64,000 nt of DNA from Mycobacterium uberis (GCF_003408705.1 NZ_QAYL01000015.1:1-64000), one strand, 5' to 3'; positions 8,896 through 21,949 are shown, numbered from the stretch's first letter. Translations and numbers: made by a program. Notes: a model not told the origin generated them from the sequence alone.

Positions 8896-9852
8896 ATGGC
8901 TGAAGTACTGGTGCTTGTCGAGCATGCTGAAGGTGTGCTGAAAAAGGTCAGCGCCGAATTGATTACCGCTGCACGCGAGCTGGGCGAGCCGGCTGCCGTT
9001 GTGGTCGGCACGCCGGGGACGACCGTGTCGCTGGTCGGCGGGTTGAAGGCGGCTGGCGCCACCAAAATCTACGTTGCCGAGTCCGACGCCGTTGACAAAT
9101 ACTTGATCACACCGGTGGTCGATGTGCTGGCCGCGTTGGCCGAATCATTGGCTCCAGCCGCTGTGTTGCTGGCCGCTACTGCCGATGGCAAGGAGATCGG
9201 TGGTCGGTTGGCAGCACGGATTGGATCCGGTCTGTTGGTCGACGTCGTGGACGTCCGAGAAGGGGCGGTGGGCGTCCATAGCATTTTCGGTGGTGCGTTC
9301 ACCATCGAGGCGCGGGCCAACGGCGATGCCCCGGTGATCACGGTACGAGTAGGGGCTGTTGAGGCGAAGCCAGCTGAGGGGGCAGGCGAGCAGGTCAGCG
9401 TCGAAGTTCCGGCTCCCGCCGAGAACGCCACTAAGATCACCGCCCGCGAGCCTGCGGTTGCCGGTGACCGTCCGGAGCTGACCGAGGCCACTGTCGTGGT
9501 GTCTGGTGGTCGCGGCGTCGGCAGCGCGGAGAACTTCCGCGTGGTCGAAGCGCTGGCTGACTCCTTGGGTGCTGCGGTCGGAGCATCGCGTGCTGCGGTG
9601 GATTCCGGCTACTATCCGGGCCAGTTCCAGGTGGGTCAGACTGGTAAGACGGTGTCGCCCCAGCTCTACATTGCGTTGGGTATCTCCGGGGCAATCCAGC
9701 ATCGCGCGGGTATGCAGACTTCGAAGACTATCGTCGCGGTCAACAAGGACGAGGAAGCACCGATCTTCGATATCGCAGACTTCGGTGTCGTTGGTGACTT
9801 GTTCAAAGTAGCGCCACAGCTGATCGATGGGATCAAGGCTCGTAAAGGCTAG
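8896..9852 (+). CDS. fixB: Electron transfer flavoprotein alpha subunit
   Basis: Protein of 318 residues, the same length as I recall for Rv3028c. The N-terminal domain [17 protein letters not shown] pairs with the beta subunit. The C-terminal FAD-binding domain has [29 protein letters not shown] and [18 protein letters not shown], the canonical ETF-alpha FAD motif. It carries the redox FAD of the heterodimer. Conservation of both subunits suggests that beta-oxidation electron flow is still used in a genome that has lost many catabolic genes. The coding region is intact and the start ATG is clear. Confidence 0.95.
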   Translation: MAEVLVLVEHAEGVLKKVSAELITAARELGEPAAVVVGTPGTTVSLVGGLKAAGATKIYVAESDAVDKYLITPVVDVLAALAESLAPAAVLLAATADGKEIGGRLAARIGSGLLVDVVDVREGAVGVHSIFGGAFTIEARANGDAPVITVRVGAVEAKPAEGAGEQVSVEVPAPAENATKITAREPAVAGDRPELTEATVVVSGGRGVGSAENFRVVEALADSLGAAVGASRAAVDSGYYPGQFQVGQTGKTVSPQLYIALGISGAIQHRAGMQTSKTIVAVNKDEEAPIFDIADFGVVGDLFKVAPQLIDGIKARKG

Positions 9853-10085
9853 GTTTTGTGCGGGCCCATGATGGTGTGCATCAGCCATATCCGCCACATA
9901 CGCACCAAGGGGAGGCCACCGCACGAACCGTGAATGCGATATCGTATTCACAAAGTGGCCTATTGTTGTGGTGCAAGGCGATGTTTTTCACGACATTTCG
10001 GCATCGTTCCTGTGACAGTGCATCGGCACGTTACAGGATGGATGTTGATTAGCTTGTCGAATATCGAATACGTCACGTTGTTGGG

Positions 10086-10900
10086 ATGAGCGTTGCTTCT
10101 GTCCTGGGACCCAGCGAGAAGCCGCATGGCACGGCGACAAGTTCGTTTCTCGGACCGCTTTATTCCCTGCTGATACCCTCGTGTGGCCACACAGTAGCTA
10201 CACTGTACTGACAGTACTGTTTTCCCGCAGGAACATCGCGCTTTGCGGTATCGGTGGCGGGTAATGGTAGTGATGTTGGTCATTTTGATGAGTACTGCGG
10301 CCATCTGTTGGTCAGCGATGACAGCACCAGGGAGCTGATGGGTTGCTACTGGATGTTGCCGTCGACGAGTGTCATTGCGGCCGGAGATCTTTATACTGCA
10401 ACAGAATTTGATATTCGCTCATTCGATCCGTTGCGGTTGTTGTTGACCGAGATAGACCGCGCCATGATGCGCGAAGACGACCGCAACGGTGGCGTAGTAC
10501 TTTGTTATTAGGTGGCGTAGTACTTTTTATTATGAGAGAGATTACAGTCTATCTGGACCGCTCCGGCTATATTGGAGGCTGTGTGTCGGTGCCGATCGAT
10601 ACCAACGGTGAAGTTACCCGTTAGCCAGATTGGCGGTGTGCGTGACTTCACGCTGAGCCGTTACACGGTGCAGTACCGAGTGTATCCCTATCGGCCGGTG
10701 CGGATCGACGGCACGGGCTTGGGCGACATTGCCCCGCCGTCACACTAGACGATCCCACCACTAATGCGTGGCTAGAGAGTGTGGGTCTGCGGTGAGTTGA
10801 CGCACGACCTGGACTTTGATTCGGGGGACTTCTGCGTGCTGCTGTACAAGCGGGACACTGCTATCTGCGGCGACCGTGACCGGTTTCGGTGGCCGTCGAA
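10086..10900 (+). pseudogene. Decayed OlsB/hemolysin-like GNAT acyltransferase
   Basis: Fragments of one protein can be read in sequence. These are MSVASVLGPSEKPHGT at 10086, an 85-residue piece at 10254-10511 (HFDEYCGHLLVSDDSTREL, GDLYTATEFDI), then YRVYPYRPVRIDGTGLGDIA near 10700, and finally VCGELTHDLDFDSGDFCVLL near 10790. Stops and frameshifts separate them. The middle and last blocks are typical of the OlsB/hemolysin-like N-acyltransferase family, which includes ornithine lipid N-acyltransferases. By position it is Rv3027c. The 230 bases between fixB and this remnant show nothing recognisable. Confidence 0.7.
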
Positions 10901-10939
10901 ATTGCTGTTGACTCGCTGTTAATACCGGGGTCGCCACTG

Positions 10940-11590
10940 TCGGGCCGGACGTATGTGTAACGTACCTCTTGTTGGTTGATGCCGCACTGCTTAGGCTTCC
11001 GGATCACTTTGTCGTGTCGTCTGATTCGAGGCCTGAGCATAGTCCTAGTAGTCAGAGGCACATGTCGTGACTGGATGTTTTCGCTGTCGGCGCGGTGTCG
11101 TTCATCGCCTGTGCCGGTATGTTCACCGGGCCCACTGTTGGGATCGCGGCAAGCATCCTGAAGATCATCTCGATCGAGTGGTCCACTCTGCGATGGCTAT
11201 CTACGATGGTCGGTAGTATAGCTGGTCGGCTGCGTGCCGGTCGGATCGTGGTGGCGTTTCCTGAAGGCACCGCTTGGTGCGGCCTCGCTGGGCCATCGCA
11301 CCGAGGATGCGGATTATTCTATCCGGCAATGTTTAAATGCCGGTCGTCCAGTGCGACCACTTCGGCTAGTATATCGTCACATTGACAGGCACGTATCGAC
11401 CGTGCCAGCTTACGTCAGTGATAACACCGTGGTGCAGATCTAATCTGCCGACTGCTCCCCGTGCACCACACGCTGGTGTGAGTGCATGTCGAATCTTTGC
11501 AGCTGGTCAGGCGCCGATCGGTGGGTCCTGGCCCCTCGCTGTCATTCCGCGGTGCGCCTGGGCGCTGGACAGCATTGCATAACCTCGACA
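10940..11590 (+). pseudogene. Decayed PlsC/OlsA-like lysophospholipid acyltransferase
   Basis: Remnants in order: a piece reading GFRITLSCRLIRGLSIVLVV near 10990, then LDVFAVGAVSFIACAG, then SIAGRLRAGRIVVAFPEGT near 11220-11270. The last contains the FPEGT acyltransferase motif III. Acceptor-region text (AGRPV, RLVYRHID, STVPAYVSD) follows in a shifted frame to about 11440, and VHVESLQLVRRR near 11490. The catalytic NHxxxxD block is destroyed. This corresponds to Rv3026c. It directly follows the dead OlsB-like gene, so the two-enzyme acylation pair was lost as a unit. Boundaries are approximate. Confidence 0.7.
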
Positions 11591-11671
11591 TAGTTGAGGT
11601 GTCGGGGCGGGAGCGAGTCGCGAGCGCTCCTGATCCAGCCGGCCTGGATCGTCGGTATCCTAAAGCGTGTC

Positions 11672-12862
11672 ATGGTCTACCTGGATCACGCCGCTACTAC
11701 CCCGATGCACCCCACGGCCATCGAGGCGATGACGACCGTGCTCGGCATCGTTGGCAATGCGTCGTCGCTGCATGCCAGTGGGCGAGTGGCGCGGCGGCGG
11801 ATCGAGGAATCCCGCGAGCTTATCGCTGACAAACTTGCTGCGCGCCCGTCCGAGGTGATCTTCACCGCGGGCGGCACTGAGAGTGACAACCTAGCTGTCA
11901 AAGGTATTTATTGGGCGCGCCGTGACGCGCAGCCGCGCCATCGACGCATCATCACTACCGAGGTAGAACACCACGCCGTGCTGGATTCGGTGAACTGGCT
12001 GGTAGAACACGAGGGTGCGGAAGTGACGTGGTTGCCCACCGCTGCTGACGGTTCGGTATCGGTGGTCGAGCTGCGGGAGGCGTTACAGCGACACAACGAC
12101 GTGGCGTTGGTGTCTGTGATGTGGGCCAATAACGAAGTTGGTACTGTTATGCCTGCCGTCGAACTCGCCGCCGTCGCCGCTGAGTTCGGTGTACCGATGC
12201 ATAGTGATGCGATCCAGGCGGTAGGGCAGCTTCCGGTCGAGTTCGGCGCCAGTGGACTGTCGGCGATGAGTGTGGCCGCACACAAGTTTGGTGGCCCACC
12301 GGGTGTGGGTGCGTTGCTGCTGCGCCGGGATGTCAGCTGTGTGCCGTTGTTGCACGGCGGCGGGCAGGAGCGCGATATTCGTTCCGGCACGTCCGATGTC
12401 GTCAGCATTGTCGGGATGGCAGCGGCAGCGCAGATCGCGGTGGACGGAATGGAGTCCAACAGTACCCGGTTGCAGGTGTTGCGTGACCGCCTGATTCAGG
12501 GTGTGTTGGCCACGATCGACGATGTTGCGCTCAACGGCGCCCGCGGCCAGCTGCGGCTTCCAGGCAATGCACATTTCACCTTCCGTGGCTGCGAAGGCGA
12601 TACGCTGTTGATGCTGTTGGACGCCAACGGAATCGAATGCTCGACCGGATCGGCCTGCACCGCCGGTGTTCCACGGCCATCGCACGTGCTGCTTGTGATG
12701 GGTACAGACCCGGCTAGCGCACGCGGATCGCTGCGTCTTTCGTTGGGCCACAACAGTGTTGATCATGACATCGACGAAGTGCTGCGAGTGCTTCCCGGGG
12801 CGGTGGCTCGTGCTCGTCGGACATCGCTGGCGGCAGCGGCGGCTGGGGGTGTTGGGAGGTGA
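11672..12862 (+). CDS. iscS: Cysteine desulfurase, IscS/NifS class
   Basis: I start at ATG 11672 ([19 protein letters not shown]), giving 396 residues; the open frame upstream lies in the preceding remnant. The aminotransferase class V fold shows the PLP-lysine region [20 protein letters not shown] and the mobile active-site cysteine loop [18 protein letters not shown]. It removes sulfur from cysteine as a persulfide. The next gene, mnmA, overlaps by four bases (GTGA), and MnmA needs this sulfur, so the pair most likely supplies tRNA 2-thiouridine synthesis. A role in Fe-S assembly is possible, although mycobacteria also carry a SufS. Matches Rv3025c. Confidence 0.93.
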   Translation: MVYLDHAATTPMHPTAIEAMTTVLGIVGNASSLHASGRVARRRIEESRELIADKLAARPSEVIFTAGGTESDNLAVKGIYWARRDAQPRHRRIITTEVEHHAVLDSVNWLVEHEGAEVTWLPTAADGSVSVVELREALQRHNDVALVSVMWANNEVGTVMPAVELAAVAAEFGVPMHSDAIQAVGQLPVEFGASGLSAMSVAAHKFGGPPGVGALLLRRDVSCVPLLHGGGQERDIRSGTSDVVSIVGMAAAAQIAVDGMESNSTRLQVLRDRLIQGVLATIDDVALNGARGQLRLPGNAHFTFRGCEGDTLLMLLDANGIECSTGSACTAGVPRPSHVLLVMGTDPASARGSLRLSLGHNSVDHDIDEVLRVLPGAVARARRTSLAAAAAGGVGR

Positions 12863-13938
12863 AAGTTCTCGTGGCGATGAGCGGTGGCGTCGACTCGTCG
12901 GTCGCCGCCGCCCGGATGGTCGACGCCGGGCACGATGTGGTGGGTGTACACCTGGCATTGTCTAGTGCTCCCGGTACTCTGCGTACCGGGTCGCGGGATT
13001 GCTGCTCGAAAGAAGACGCGTCAGATGCTCGCCGTGTTGCCGATGTGCTCGGGATCCCTTTCTATGTCTGGGATTTCGCTGAGAAGTTTCAAGAATACGT
13101 GATCGATGGTTTTGTGTCATCGTATGCTCGCGGAGAGACCCCTAATCCGTGTGTGTGGTGCAATCAGCGAATCAAGTTTTCGGAGCTTTCTTTTAGAGCT
13201 TTAGCGTTGGGCTTCGATACGGTGGCCACCGGCCACTATGCGCGGCTGTCCGGTGGGCGGCTACGTCGTGCTGTCGACCGGGACAAGGATCAGTCCTACG
13301 TGCTGGCCGTATTGACTGCCCAGCAGTTGCGCTACGCCGCGTTCCCGATCGGTGATACTCCTAAACCGCAGGTTCGTGCGGAGGCCGCTCGCCGTGGCCT
13401 ACTGGTTGCCGAGAAGCCCGATAGCCATGACATCTGCTTTATTCCGTCCGGGAACACCCGTGCCTTTCTGAGTGAGCGCATTGGGGTTCGCCGTGGCTGC
13501 GTGGTTGATGTGGATGGCGTGGTTCTTGCTGAGCATGATGGGGTGCACGGTTTCACTATCGGTCAACGTAAGGGTCTGGGCATCGCTAGGCCAGGTCCGG
13601 ACGGCCGTCCGCGTTACGTGACGGCGATTGACGTCGACACCGCGACCGTGCATGTGGGCGACGCGACTGACCTCGATGTGCATGCACTGATCGGAAGGAT
13701 GCCGGTTTTCACTGCGGGGGCTGCACCGTCAGGTCCTGTTGAGTGCGTGGTACAGATCCGTGCGCACGGTGAAACCGCCTGTGCGGTCGTTAAGTTGATT
13801 GGTGACGAGCTTTTTGTGCAGTTGCGCGAACCGTTGCGCGGTGTGGCGCGCGGCCAGACGTTGGTGCTGTACCGTCCGGATCCGGACGGAGATGAGGTGC
13901 TCGGCAGTGCTACTATTGCCGACACGCTGGTTCTATAG
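12859..13938 (+). CDS. mnmA: tRNA-specific 2-thiouridylase MnmA
   Basis: The GTG start overlaps the desulfurase stop, indicating translational coupling. The protein of 359 residues has the PP-loop ATPase motif [15 protein letters not shown], the first catalytic cysteine in [12 protein letters not shown] and the second in [12 protein letters not shown], then a beta-barrel C-terminal domain. Downstream TATGHYAR-type and GQRKGLGI motifs are present as [13 protein letters not shown] and [14 protein letters not shown]. It thiolates U34 in the anticodon of Glu, Gln and Lys tRNAs using sulfur from the desulfurase. It corresponds to trmU, Rv3024c. No frameshift seen. Confidence 0.95.
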   Translation: MKVLVAMSGGVDSSVAAARMVDAGHDVVGVHLALSSAPGTLRTGSRDCCSKEDASDARRVADVLGIPFYVWDFAEKFQEYVIDGFVSSYARGETPNPCVWCNQRIKFSELSFRALALGFDTVATGHYARLSGGRLRRAVDRDKDQSYVLAVLTAQQLRYAAFPIGDTPKPQVRAEAARRGLLVAEKPDSHDICFIPSGNTRAFLSERIGVRRGCVVDVDGVVLAEHDGVHGFTIGQRKGLGIARPGPDGRPRYVTAIDVDTATVHVGDATDLDVHALIGRMPVFTAGAAPSGPVECVVQIRAHGETACAVVKLIGDELFVQLREPLRGVARGQTLVLYRPDPDGDEVLGSATIADTLVL

Positions 13939-14848
13939 CTCGCAAAGCAACCGTGGTGTGAAGCCTTCAGTGCGGTAGTTGGATTGGTCTGCGACGCACT
14001 TTCCTGCGGTTCTGTGAACCATTGCAGCGCCACACGCTGGTGGCCGTACTGCTTGGCCTTTGATGAGCACGAGGTCGATGGATGGCGGGAGTGGAAAAGC
14101 TATACTATATCTAATAAGGTTATTGATTTTGACTGGATGAGAGAGCGAGTTGTGACGTTGCGGGTGATTCCGGAGGGTTTTGGCGTTGGCCAGTGGCCTT
14201 GCTGCCCTCCCCGCCATGCCGGCAGCTATAATTGCATAGTATCATTAGGATATTGTTTTCCTTTAGTGCGCTATTCGTTGTGATTGTTACATTTGCTCCG
14301 CGGTTTGTGTTAGTCGGCTCCGCGATCGCCGATGTTGTTGGCTAGCTGAGAGCCGAATGTGGTGGATGGAGAGGATTGACCTACATAGGTCGGCGGGGCC
14401 GACCACCGTCGCCCTGCGTGCGGCCGTATCGAATTCGACACAGAGGGGGTAGTCGATCTATTGTCGCGACTCCGTCGAAGATGAGAACCGTTTTGGACGG
14501 CGGTGTGATGGACCTCGTCGACAGTGGACTCGCAGCGCGGTCTGGACAGGGGGGTCGATTTCTATCAGGGACTTGACGTCCTTCGTAGAATGATCGTTAG
14601 ATTCGCTTCTACGATCGCGCAGCTGTGACGGGCCCAGCGGGACCATATCGGTATCGGTGGTGATGTCGTTGGCGTTCTTGCAGTTAATGTTGTGTCGCAC
14701 AACAGTAGCGGCCAGCGTCAGATCGGTCTAACTGACATGCCAATTGGCCGCTTCGTGAGTAGAGTGTAGTGCGGGCCGGGATGACTCCTGCACGGGAACA
14801 GACACCCTCGCGAGCGACGGGCTATGTGATGTCGAATACGGTTGTCGG
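13939..14848 (+). other. Non-coding stretch, no gene recognised
   Basis: About 900 bases after mnmA have no supported gene. A 99-residue plus-strand frame at 13984-14283 includes RWWPYCLAFDEHEVDGWREW, which has a faint likeness to WYL-type domains, but it lacks the rest of such a protein. M. tuberculosis carries IS1081, PPE and ESX genes in this interval. I see no trace of a transposase, PPE motif or WXG motif. It probably holds decayed remains of older genes. Confidence 0.5.
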
Positions 14849-15862
14849 GTGAATGTTTTCGCAACGGCTAGCGGTGTTGGATCGTGGCCGGGCTCGTCTC
14901 CGCGCCCTGCCGCTGAGGTTGTCGTCGGCGAGTTGGCGGGTGCGCTGGCCCATATCGTCGAGTTGCCCTGCAGGGGAGTGGGCGCCGACATGCTGGGACG
15001 GGCTGGCGCGCTGCTCGTCGACGTGGCTATCGACACGGTGTCGCGCGGCTACCGTATCGTTGCGCGGCCCGGTGCAGTGACACGTAAGGCCGTTAGCCTG
15101 CTTGATGAGGACATGGATGCTCTCGAAGAAGCTTGGGAGATGGCCGGTTTACGCGGTAGAGGGTGTGCAGTCAAGGTGCAGGTACCCGGGCCAATTACGC
15201 TCGCGGCCGGGCTAGAATTGGCCAATGGTCATCGGGCGATCACCGATTCCGGCGCCGTGCGTGACTTGGCGTCGTCGCTAGCCGAGGGTGTTGCTGCGCA
15301 CCGTGCGAATCTGGCACGACGACTCGACACACCGGTGGTGGTACAGCTAGACGAGGTGTTGCTGCCAGCGGCATTGGGGGGATCGCTGACCGGGGTAACT
15401 ATGTTTTCTCCGGTCGCCCCGCTCGATGAAACACTGGCAGCAACGCTGTTGGACAGCTGTGTCGCGACCGTGGGTGTCGATGTACTGTTGCACAGCTGTG
15501 CCGTCGAGTTACCGTGGAAATTTTTGCAACGCAGTGCTATTAGCGCGGTATCGGTAAATATCAACGTATTGCAGGCGGCGGATCTCGATGGCATCGCAGC
15601 ATTCGTTGAGTCGGGTCGCACTGTCGTGTTGGGCGTAGTGCCCGCAACCGCACCGCAACGGCCGCTGTCGGTCGAGCAAGTAGCCACCGCCATCGTCGAG
15701 GTGACTGATCAGCTCGGCTTCGGCCGCTCAGCGCTGCGCGATCGCATCGGTGTCAGCCCGGCCTGTGGTCTGAAGGGTGCGACGCCGTACTGGTCGCGCA
15801 CCGCGATCGAGCTTGCCCGTAAGGCCGCCGAAGCGTTCGCCCAAGATCCGGATGCCATCTAA
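14849..15862 (+). CDS. MetE-like cobalamin-independent methyltransferase domain protein
   Basis: Protein of 337 residues (same as I recall for Rv3015c) starting at GTG 14849 (MNVFATASGVGSWPGS). It resembles the C-terminal TIM barrel of cobalamin-independent methionine synthase, without the N-terminal half. The likely zinc ligands are visible: a His-x-Cys in DVLLHSCAVELPW and a later cysteine in GVSPACGLKGATPY, matching the MetE pattern. PSWPG-type phosphate/substrate loops appear as GVGSWPGSSPRP. True methionine synthesis needs both MetE barrels, so this is probably a methyltransferase of a related but different substrate. It stands 125 bp upstream of ligA. The reading frame is clean, so it is under selection. 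Confidence 0.8.
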   Translation: MNVFATASGVGSWPGSSPRPAAEVVVGELAGALAHIVELPCRGVGADMLGRAGALLVDVAIDTVSRGYRIVARPGAVTRKAVSLLDEDMDALEEAWEMAGLRGRGCAVKVQVPGPITLAAGLELANGHRAITDSGAVRDLASSLAEGVAAHRANLARRLDTPVVVQLDEVLLPAALGGSLTGVTMFSPVAPLDETLAATLLDSCVATVGVDVLLHSCAVELPWKFLQRSAISAVSVNINVLQAADLDGIAAFVESGRTVVLGVVPATAPQRPLSVEQVATAIVEVTDQLGFGRSALRDRIGVSPACGLKGATPYWSRTAIELARKAAEAFAQDPDAI

Positions 15863-15894
15863 TTGCGCTGGCAGACCACCGGGGGTCCCGCTAA

Positions 15895-18072
<2,178 letters not shown>

Positions 18073-18095
18073 AGACGACCGACGATGGTTCGTGT

Positions 18096-18752
18096 TCAGC
18101 GCAGCATCGTGGCCACGATTCCGGCCAGATACCCCAGTCGAGCCACCTCTGACGGCCGAAACTCTGGGCCCGGACGGCCCAGTACCACCGCGGTGTGTGG
18201 GTCGCCTAACGGTGCGGCAACCATGGTGGTGTCCATATCGCGCCACAACTGCGGCACCCACTCGGCGGTGCCGTTGAGTGGCATGGCATGCTCGATCGGC
18301 AGCCACGGTGCCGAATCCGCTCGGGTCTCAGGTGCGCCAACACTAGCGCTGAGGCAGTGTAGCTCTCCCTGGCAACTTTGCAGCACTGTGCACCAGTTTA
18401 CTCGCAGCACCTTGGGTGCCTCGTTGGCCAGCATGTGCAGCTTGGACGCGTTGTCGCCAGCCGCGGCGACCTTGTCGAGCAACTCCAGCTCGCGATGGGC
18501 TTCCAGCAGACCGCTAAGCGGTCGGACACTGTCCACTCGGACACCGGGAAGTGATTCAGCAGCGGTGATCAACTTGTCGGGCATCGTCCCGGGCGGCAGC
18601 TCAATCACCAGGTCGTCAATCGCGTAGCCACCGCTGTGCTCCACTACGTCGAGCGACAAGATGTCGGCGCCCACCGAACCGAGTGCCATAGCTAGTGAGC
18701 CCAGGCTGCCCGGGCGGTCGGCTAGCTCGATGCGCAGCAGATAAGAAGGCAC
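18096..18752 (-). CDS. ACT-domain protein
   Basis: Protein of 218 residues with an N-terminal ACT domain: SYLLRIELADRPGSLGSLAMA, the usual beta-alpha-beta ligand-binding start, followed by GADILSLDVVEHSGGYAID. A second, less clear region follows with EVARLGYLAGIVATMLR at the end. ACT domains sense amino acids, but no enzyme domain is attached, so the ligand and partner are unknown. Matches Rv3013. It is divergent from gatC over a 112-bp gap and convergent with ligA. Confidence 0.8.
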   Translation of the reverse strand: MPSYLLRIELADRPGSLGSLAMALGSVGADILSLDVVEHSGGYAIDDLVIELPPGTMPDKLITAAESLPGVRVDSVRPLSGLLEAHRELELLDKVAAAGDNASKLHMLANEAPKVLRVNWCTVLQSCQGELHCLSASVGAPETRADSAPWLPIEHAMPLNGTAEWVPQLWRDMDTTMVAAPLGDPHTAVVLGRPGPEFRPSEVARLGYLAGIVATMLR

Positions 18753-18864
18753 GGTCCATACTGTCGCATAGCGGTGCCTATGCCGACGAGCGCGCGGCTA
18801 GTTTCACGTTAGGTAACACCTGTGCGGCCAGCTTCACGCTCGCGGCTAGGTAGGCTTTTTACTC

Positions 18865-19164
18865 GTGTCCCAGATCTCCCGCGATGAGGTTGCGCATTTG
18901 GCGCGGCTAGCCCGGTTGGCGTTGACCGATACCGAGTTGGACAGCTTCTCAAGTCAACTCGATGCCATCTTGGCCCACGTCAGCCAGATCCAGGCCGTCG
19001 ACGTCACCGGCGTCGAACCCACCGGCAACCTGCTCAAAGACGTGAACGTCACGCGACCGGACAAGGCCATCCCGTGCCTTACCCAGCAGCAGGCGCTGGC
19101 CGGAGCACCCGAAGCTGTTGACGGCTGTTTTGCTGTCCCCCAGATAGTGGGGGACAGCAAGTGA
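18865..19164 (+). CDS. gatC: Aspartyl/glutamyl-tRNA amidotransferase subunit C
   Basis: A 99-residue protein from GTG 18865 ([20 protein letters not shown]), the canonical GatC opening. It wraps around GatA and stabilises the GatCAB complex. The motif [20 protein letters not shown] is also family-typical. The C-terminus overlaps the gatA start by four bases (GTGA), indicating translational coupling. This complex converts misacylated Glu-tRNA-Gln (and Asp-tRNA-Asn) to the correct form, needed since no glutaminyl-tRNA synthetase is seen here. Confidence 0.95.
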   Translation: MSQISRDEVAHLARLARLALTDTELDSFSSQLDAILAHVSQIQAVDVTGVEPTGNLLKDVNVTRPDKAIPCLTQQQALAGAPEAVDGCFAVPQIVGDSK

Positions 19165-20642
19165 CGGACGTCATTCGATCCGACGCCGCTACGCTGGCCG
19201 CCAAGATTGCTGCCAAGGAACTGTCGTCGGTCGAGATCACCCAGGCCTGTCTGGACCAGATCGAGGCGACGGACGGCACTTACCGAGCCTTCCTGTACGT
19301 AGCGGCCGAGCAGGCACTGTCAGCGGCAGCAGCCGTCGACAAGGCGGTGGCCGCTGGCGAGCGGCTACCGTCAGCGTTGGCCGGGATTCCGCTGGCGCTT
19401 AAAGATGTGTTCACCACGATGGACATGCCGACCACTTGTGGATCCAAGATCCTGCAAGGCTGGTATTCTCCTTATGACGCTACTGTCACCATGCGGCTGC
19501 GCGCGGCCGGCATCTTGATCCTGGGTAAAACCAACATGGATGAGTTCGCGATGGGCAGCTCGACCGAGAATTCAGCCTACGGCCCGACTCGCAACCCGTG
19601 GAATGTCGACCGGGTGCCCGGTGGCTCGGGTGGTGGTAGCGCGGCTGCGCTGGCCGCGTTCCAAGTGCCATTGGCTATCGGATCTGACACAGGCGGTTCT
19701 ATCCGTCAGCCAGCCGCGTTGACCGCGACCGTTGGTGTCAAACCCACTTACGGCACAGTGTCTCGTTATGGGCTGGTGGCCTGTGCGTCGTCGCTGGATC
19801 AGGGCGGGCCGTGCGCGCGCACTGTCTTAGACACCGCACTACTGCATGCGGTGATCGCTGGCCACGACGCCCGCGATTCCACCTCCGTGGAGGCGACAGT
19901 GCCCGATCTCGTGGGCGCTGCTAAGGCCGGCGCCACGGGGGACCTGTGCGGCGTGCGTGTCGGGGTGGTTCGGCAGTTGTGTGGTGCGGGTTACCAGCCG
20001 GGGGTGCTGGCGTCATTTCAAGCCGCTGTCAAGCAGTTGGCCGCACTGGGTGCCGAGGTTAGCGAAGTCGACTGTCCGCACTTTGACTATGCACTGGCAG
20101 CTTACTATCTTATCCTGCCATCGGAGGTGTCGAGCAACCTGGCGCGTTTCGACGGGATGCGCTATGGGCTGCGGGTTGGTGACGACGGCAGCCACAGCGT
20201 CGAAGAGGTGATGGCGCTGACCCGGGCTGCTGGTTTTGGTCCGGAGGTCAAGCGGCGCATCATGATTGGTGCCTACGCATTATCGGCCGGCTATTACGAT
20301 GCCTGCTACAATCAGGCACAGAAGGTGCGCACGTTGATTGCACGTGATCTCGATGCGGCTTACCGATCCGTAGACGTGCTGGTGTCGCCGACGACGCCGA
20401 CTACTGCGTTCCCGCTTGGTGAGAAGGTCGACGATCCCCTGGCCATGTACCTGTTCGATCTGTGCACGCTGCCGCTCAACCTGGCCGGCCATTGCGGCAT
20501 GTCAGTGCCTTCTGGGCTGTCACCGGATGATGAGCTACCGGTGGGCCTGCAGATCATGGCGCCCGCCTTGGCCGACGATCGGCTCTATAGGGTGGGTGCG
20601 GCCTACGAGACTGCCCGTGGGCCATTGCCGTCCGCCATTTGA
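19161..20642 (+). CDS. gatA: Aspartyl/glutamyl-tRNA amidotransferase subunit A
   Basis: Protein of 493 residues of the amidase signature family. The Ser-cisSer-Lys triad is visible: lysine in [11 protein letters not shown], cis-serine in [12 protein letters not shown] and nucleophilic region [15 protein letters not shown]. It hydrolyses glutamine and delivers ammonia to GatB. GTG start overlaps gatC. In M. tuberculosis pfkA and then gatB follow; here pfkA is dead, but both gat genes flanking it are intact. No frame damage. Confidence 0.97.
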   Translation: MTDVIRSDAATLAAKIAAKELSSVEITQACLDQIEATDGTYRAFLYVAAEQALSAAAAVDKAVAAGERLPSALAGIPLALKDVFTTMDMPTTCGSKILQGWYSPYDATVTMRLRAAGILILGKTNMDEFAMGSSTENSAYGPTRNPWNVDRVPGGSGGGSAAALAAFQVPLAIGSDTGGSIRQPAALTATVGVKPTYGTVSRYGLVACASSLDQGGPCARTVLDTALLHAVIAGHDARDSTSVEATVPDLVGAAKAGATGDLCGVRVGVVRQLCGAGYQPGVLASFQAAVKQLAALGAEVSEVDCPHFDYALAAYYLILPSEVSSNLARFDGMRYGLRVGDDGSHSVEEVMALTRAAGFGPEVKRRIMIGAYALSAGYYDACYNQAQKVRTLIARDLDAAYRSVDVLVSPTTPTTAFPLGEKVDDPLAMYLFDLCTLPLNLAGHCGMSVPSGLSPDDELPVGLQIMAPALADDRLYRVGAAYETARGPLPSAI

Positions 20643-20727
20643 GCTTTCTCAGCCCGAGCACCTGCTAGCGGTGAGGAAGAATTGCGTATACTCGTGCGAT
20701 CCAAGACGCCCCGCGCAAGATGAAGGA

Positions 20728-21650
20728 ATGCGGGTCGGAATTCTTACCGGGGTAGCGACTGCTCTGATCTCAACGCCGCCATCTGAGTGATTGTGCGTAC
20801 CTGCGACGCCCGATACGGTTCGTCGGTAGTCAGGTTTCAGGATGGCTGGCGCGGACTATTGGAGAACCGGGGCATGCAGCTATGCAATGACAACCGGAAT
20901 GACTGTCTGCTCGCCGAACGGCGGAATCATGCCGAGCATCGCCCCGTGTGCGCCCCGACAGGCTATGGGCCAGGCTGAATCAGATCAAGCAGACCTTCGT
21001 CGACAATGGCATCGATGTGCCTATCCTGATCGGTGGCGAAGGCACGCTGATAGTGGCTATCGACGTCATCGACTGGTTGCATAGTAACGTCGATTCCCAT
21101 CAACGCGTGATGCTTGTGGAGGTGATGGGTCGGCATGCCGGCTGGGTCGCGCTGAATTTCGGGCTGGCTTTCGGTGCGCTCATGATGCTGTTTCCTGAAT
21201 AGCCTTTCGATGTTGAGGAAGTGTACCGCCTCGTAAAGCGTTTCTTTCAGCGCGGGGATTCGCATTTCGTTTACGTGGTAGCAAAGGGTGCAAAGATGCT
21301 TCCAGGCTCGATCATATGGCGCGAAAGAGTGGTTGACGATTTTGGTGATGAACATTTACTGGGGTGGCAGCGCAGTTGGGTGTTGAGGTCGGAAAGCGGA
21401 TTAACAAGCACGTGCGAGCGACCATGCTGGGCCATGTCCAGCGCGGCTGTATACCGACGGCCTTCGATCGGGTTCTGGCCACTCGGTTCGAGGTTAATGC
21501 TGCCTACGCTGCGCACGTAGGTGAATACGGTCACATGGTGTCGTTGCATGGGCAAGACATCGGTAGCGTGTCGCTGGTGGATGCGGTGCGTCAGTTCAAG
21601 CTAGTGCCCGAAAGCCGTTACGACGACGCCACGACCCTCTTCCCTCTTCT
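20728..21650 (+). pseudogene. pfkA: Decayed 6-phosphofructokinase
   Basis: The start MRVGILTG is recognisable at 20728 but the frame stops within 20 codons. Later blocks are clear: NQIKQTFVDNGIDVPILIGG (20970-21045), VMLVEVMGRHAGWVALNFGL up to a stop near 21200, and after a frame change VGKRINKHVRATMLGHVQRG (21390-21450) and YAAHVGEYGHMVSLHGQDIG. The catalytic TIDND region near residue 100 is missing. By order this is Rv3010c. Its loss suggests that flow through the upper Embden-Meyerhof pathway is impaired unless another phosphofructokinase exists elsewhere. It lies between gatA and gatB. Confidence 0.9.
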
Positions 21651-21702
21651 GTTAAAACCGGAACAGTACTGCGAATGTTAAAACCGGAACAGTACTGCGA
21701 AC
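21651..21702. repeat. 26-bp tandem direct repeat, two copies
   Basis: Two consecutive 26-base units beginning GTTAAAACCGGAACAGTACT and differing only at their last base. They lie at the end of the pfkA remnant. Looks like a local slippage or duplication event in non-coding DNA; two copies without spacers do not make a CRISPR. Confidence 0.8.
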
Positions 21703-21949
21703 ATGCAGTAGCGTCGAGACTACCTGACTTTGATGCGGTATGCACCAAACGCTGGCAAGACAGGCACGTCGAACCCGACGGACTGGAAACTATGGCGGGC
21801 AAAGTAATGTAAACGATCGTCCGCCCAAGACGCTGCCACGGTGGTACGGCGTGACCTAAATATATGGCGGTCTCGCAGGTTGGGTGCCTAGGTGGTGACC
21901 CGCTTCGCCCGGCTAGGCCGGTCTCGCGACCGCTACTAGGATCGAGCTT

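Noticed and set aside
9145..9951. 268-codon minus-strand frame opposite fixB
   Set aside because: Shadow of the GC-rich fixB frame; histidine/arginine-rich, no domain, and the ETF alpha protein on the other strand is unmistakable.
12083..12958. 291-codon minus-strand frame opposite iscS/mnmA
   Set aside because: Antisense shadow of two clear genes with overlapping coupled starts.
13939..14848. Insertion sequence in the gap where M. tuberculosis has IS1081
   Set aside because: No transposase motif, terminal inverted repeat or target duplication visible.
21651..21702. CRISPR-like repeats
   Set aside because: Only two adjacent copies, no spacers and no cas genes nearby.
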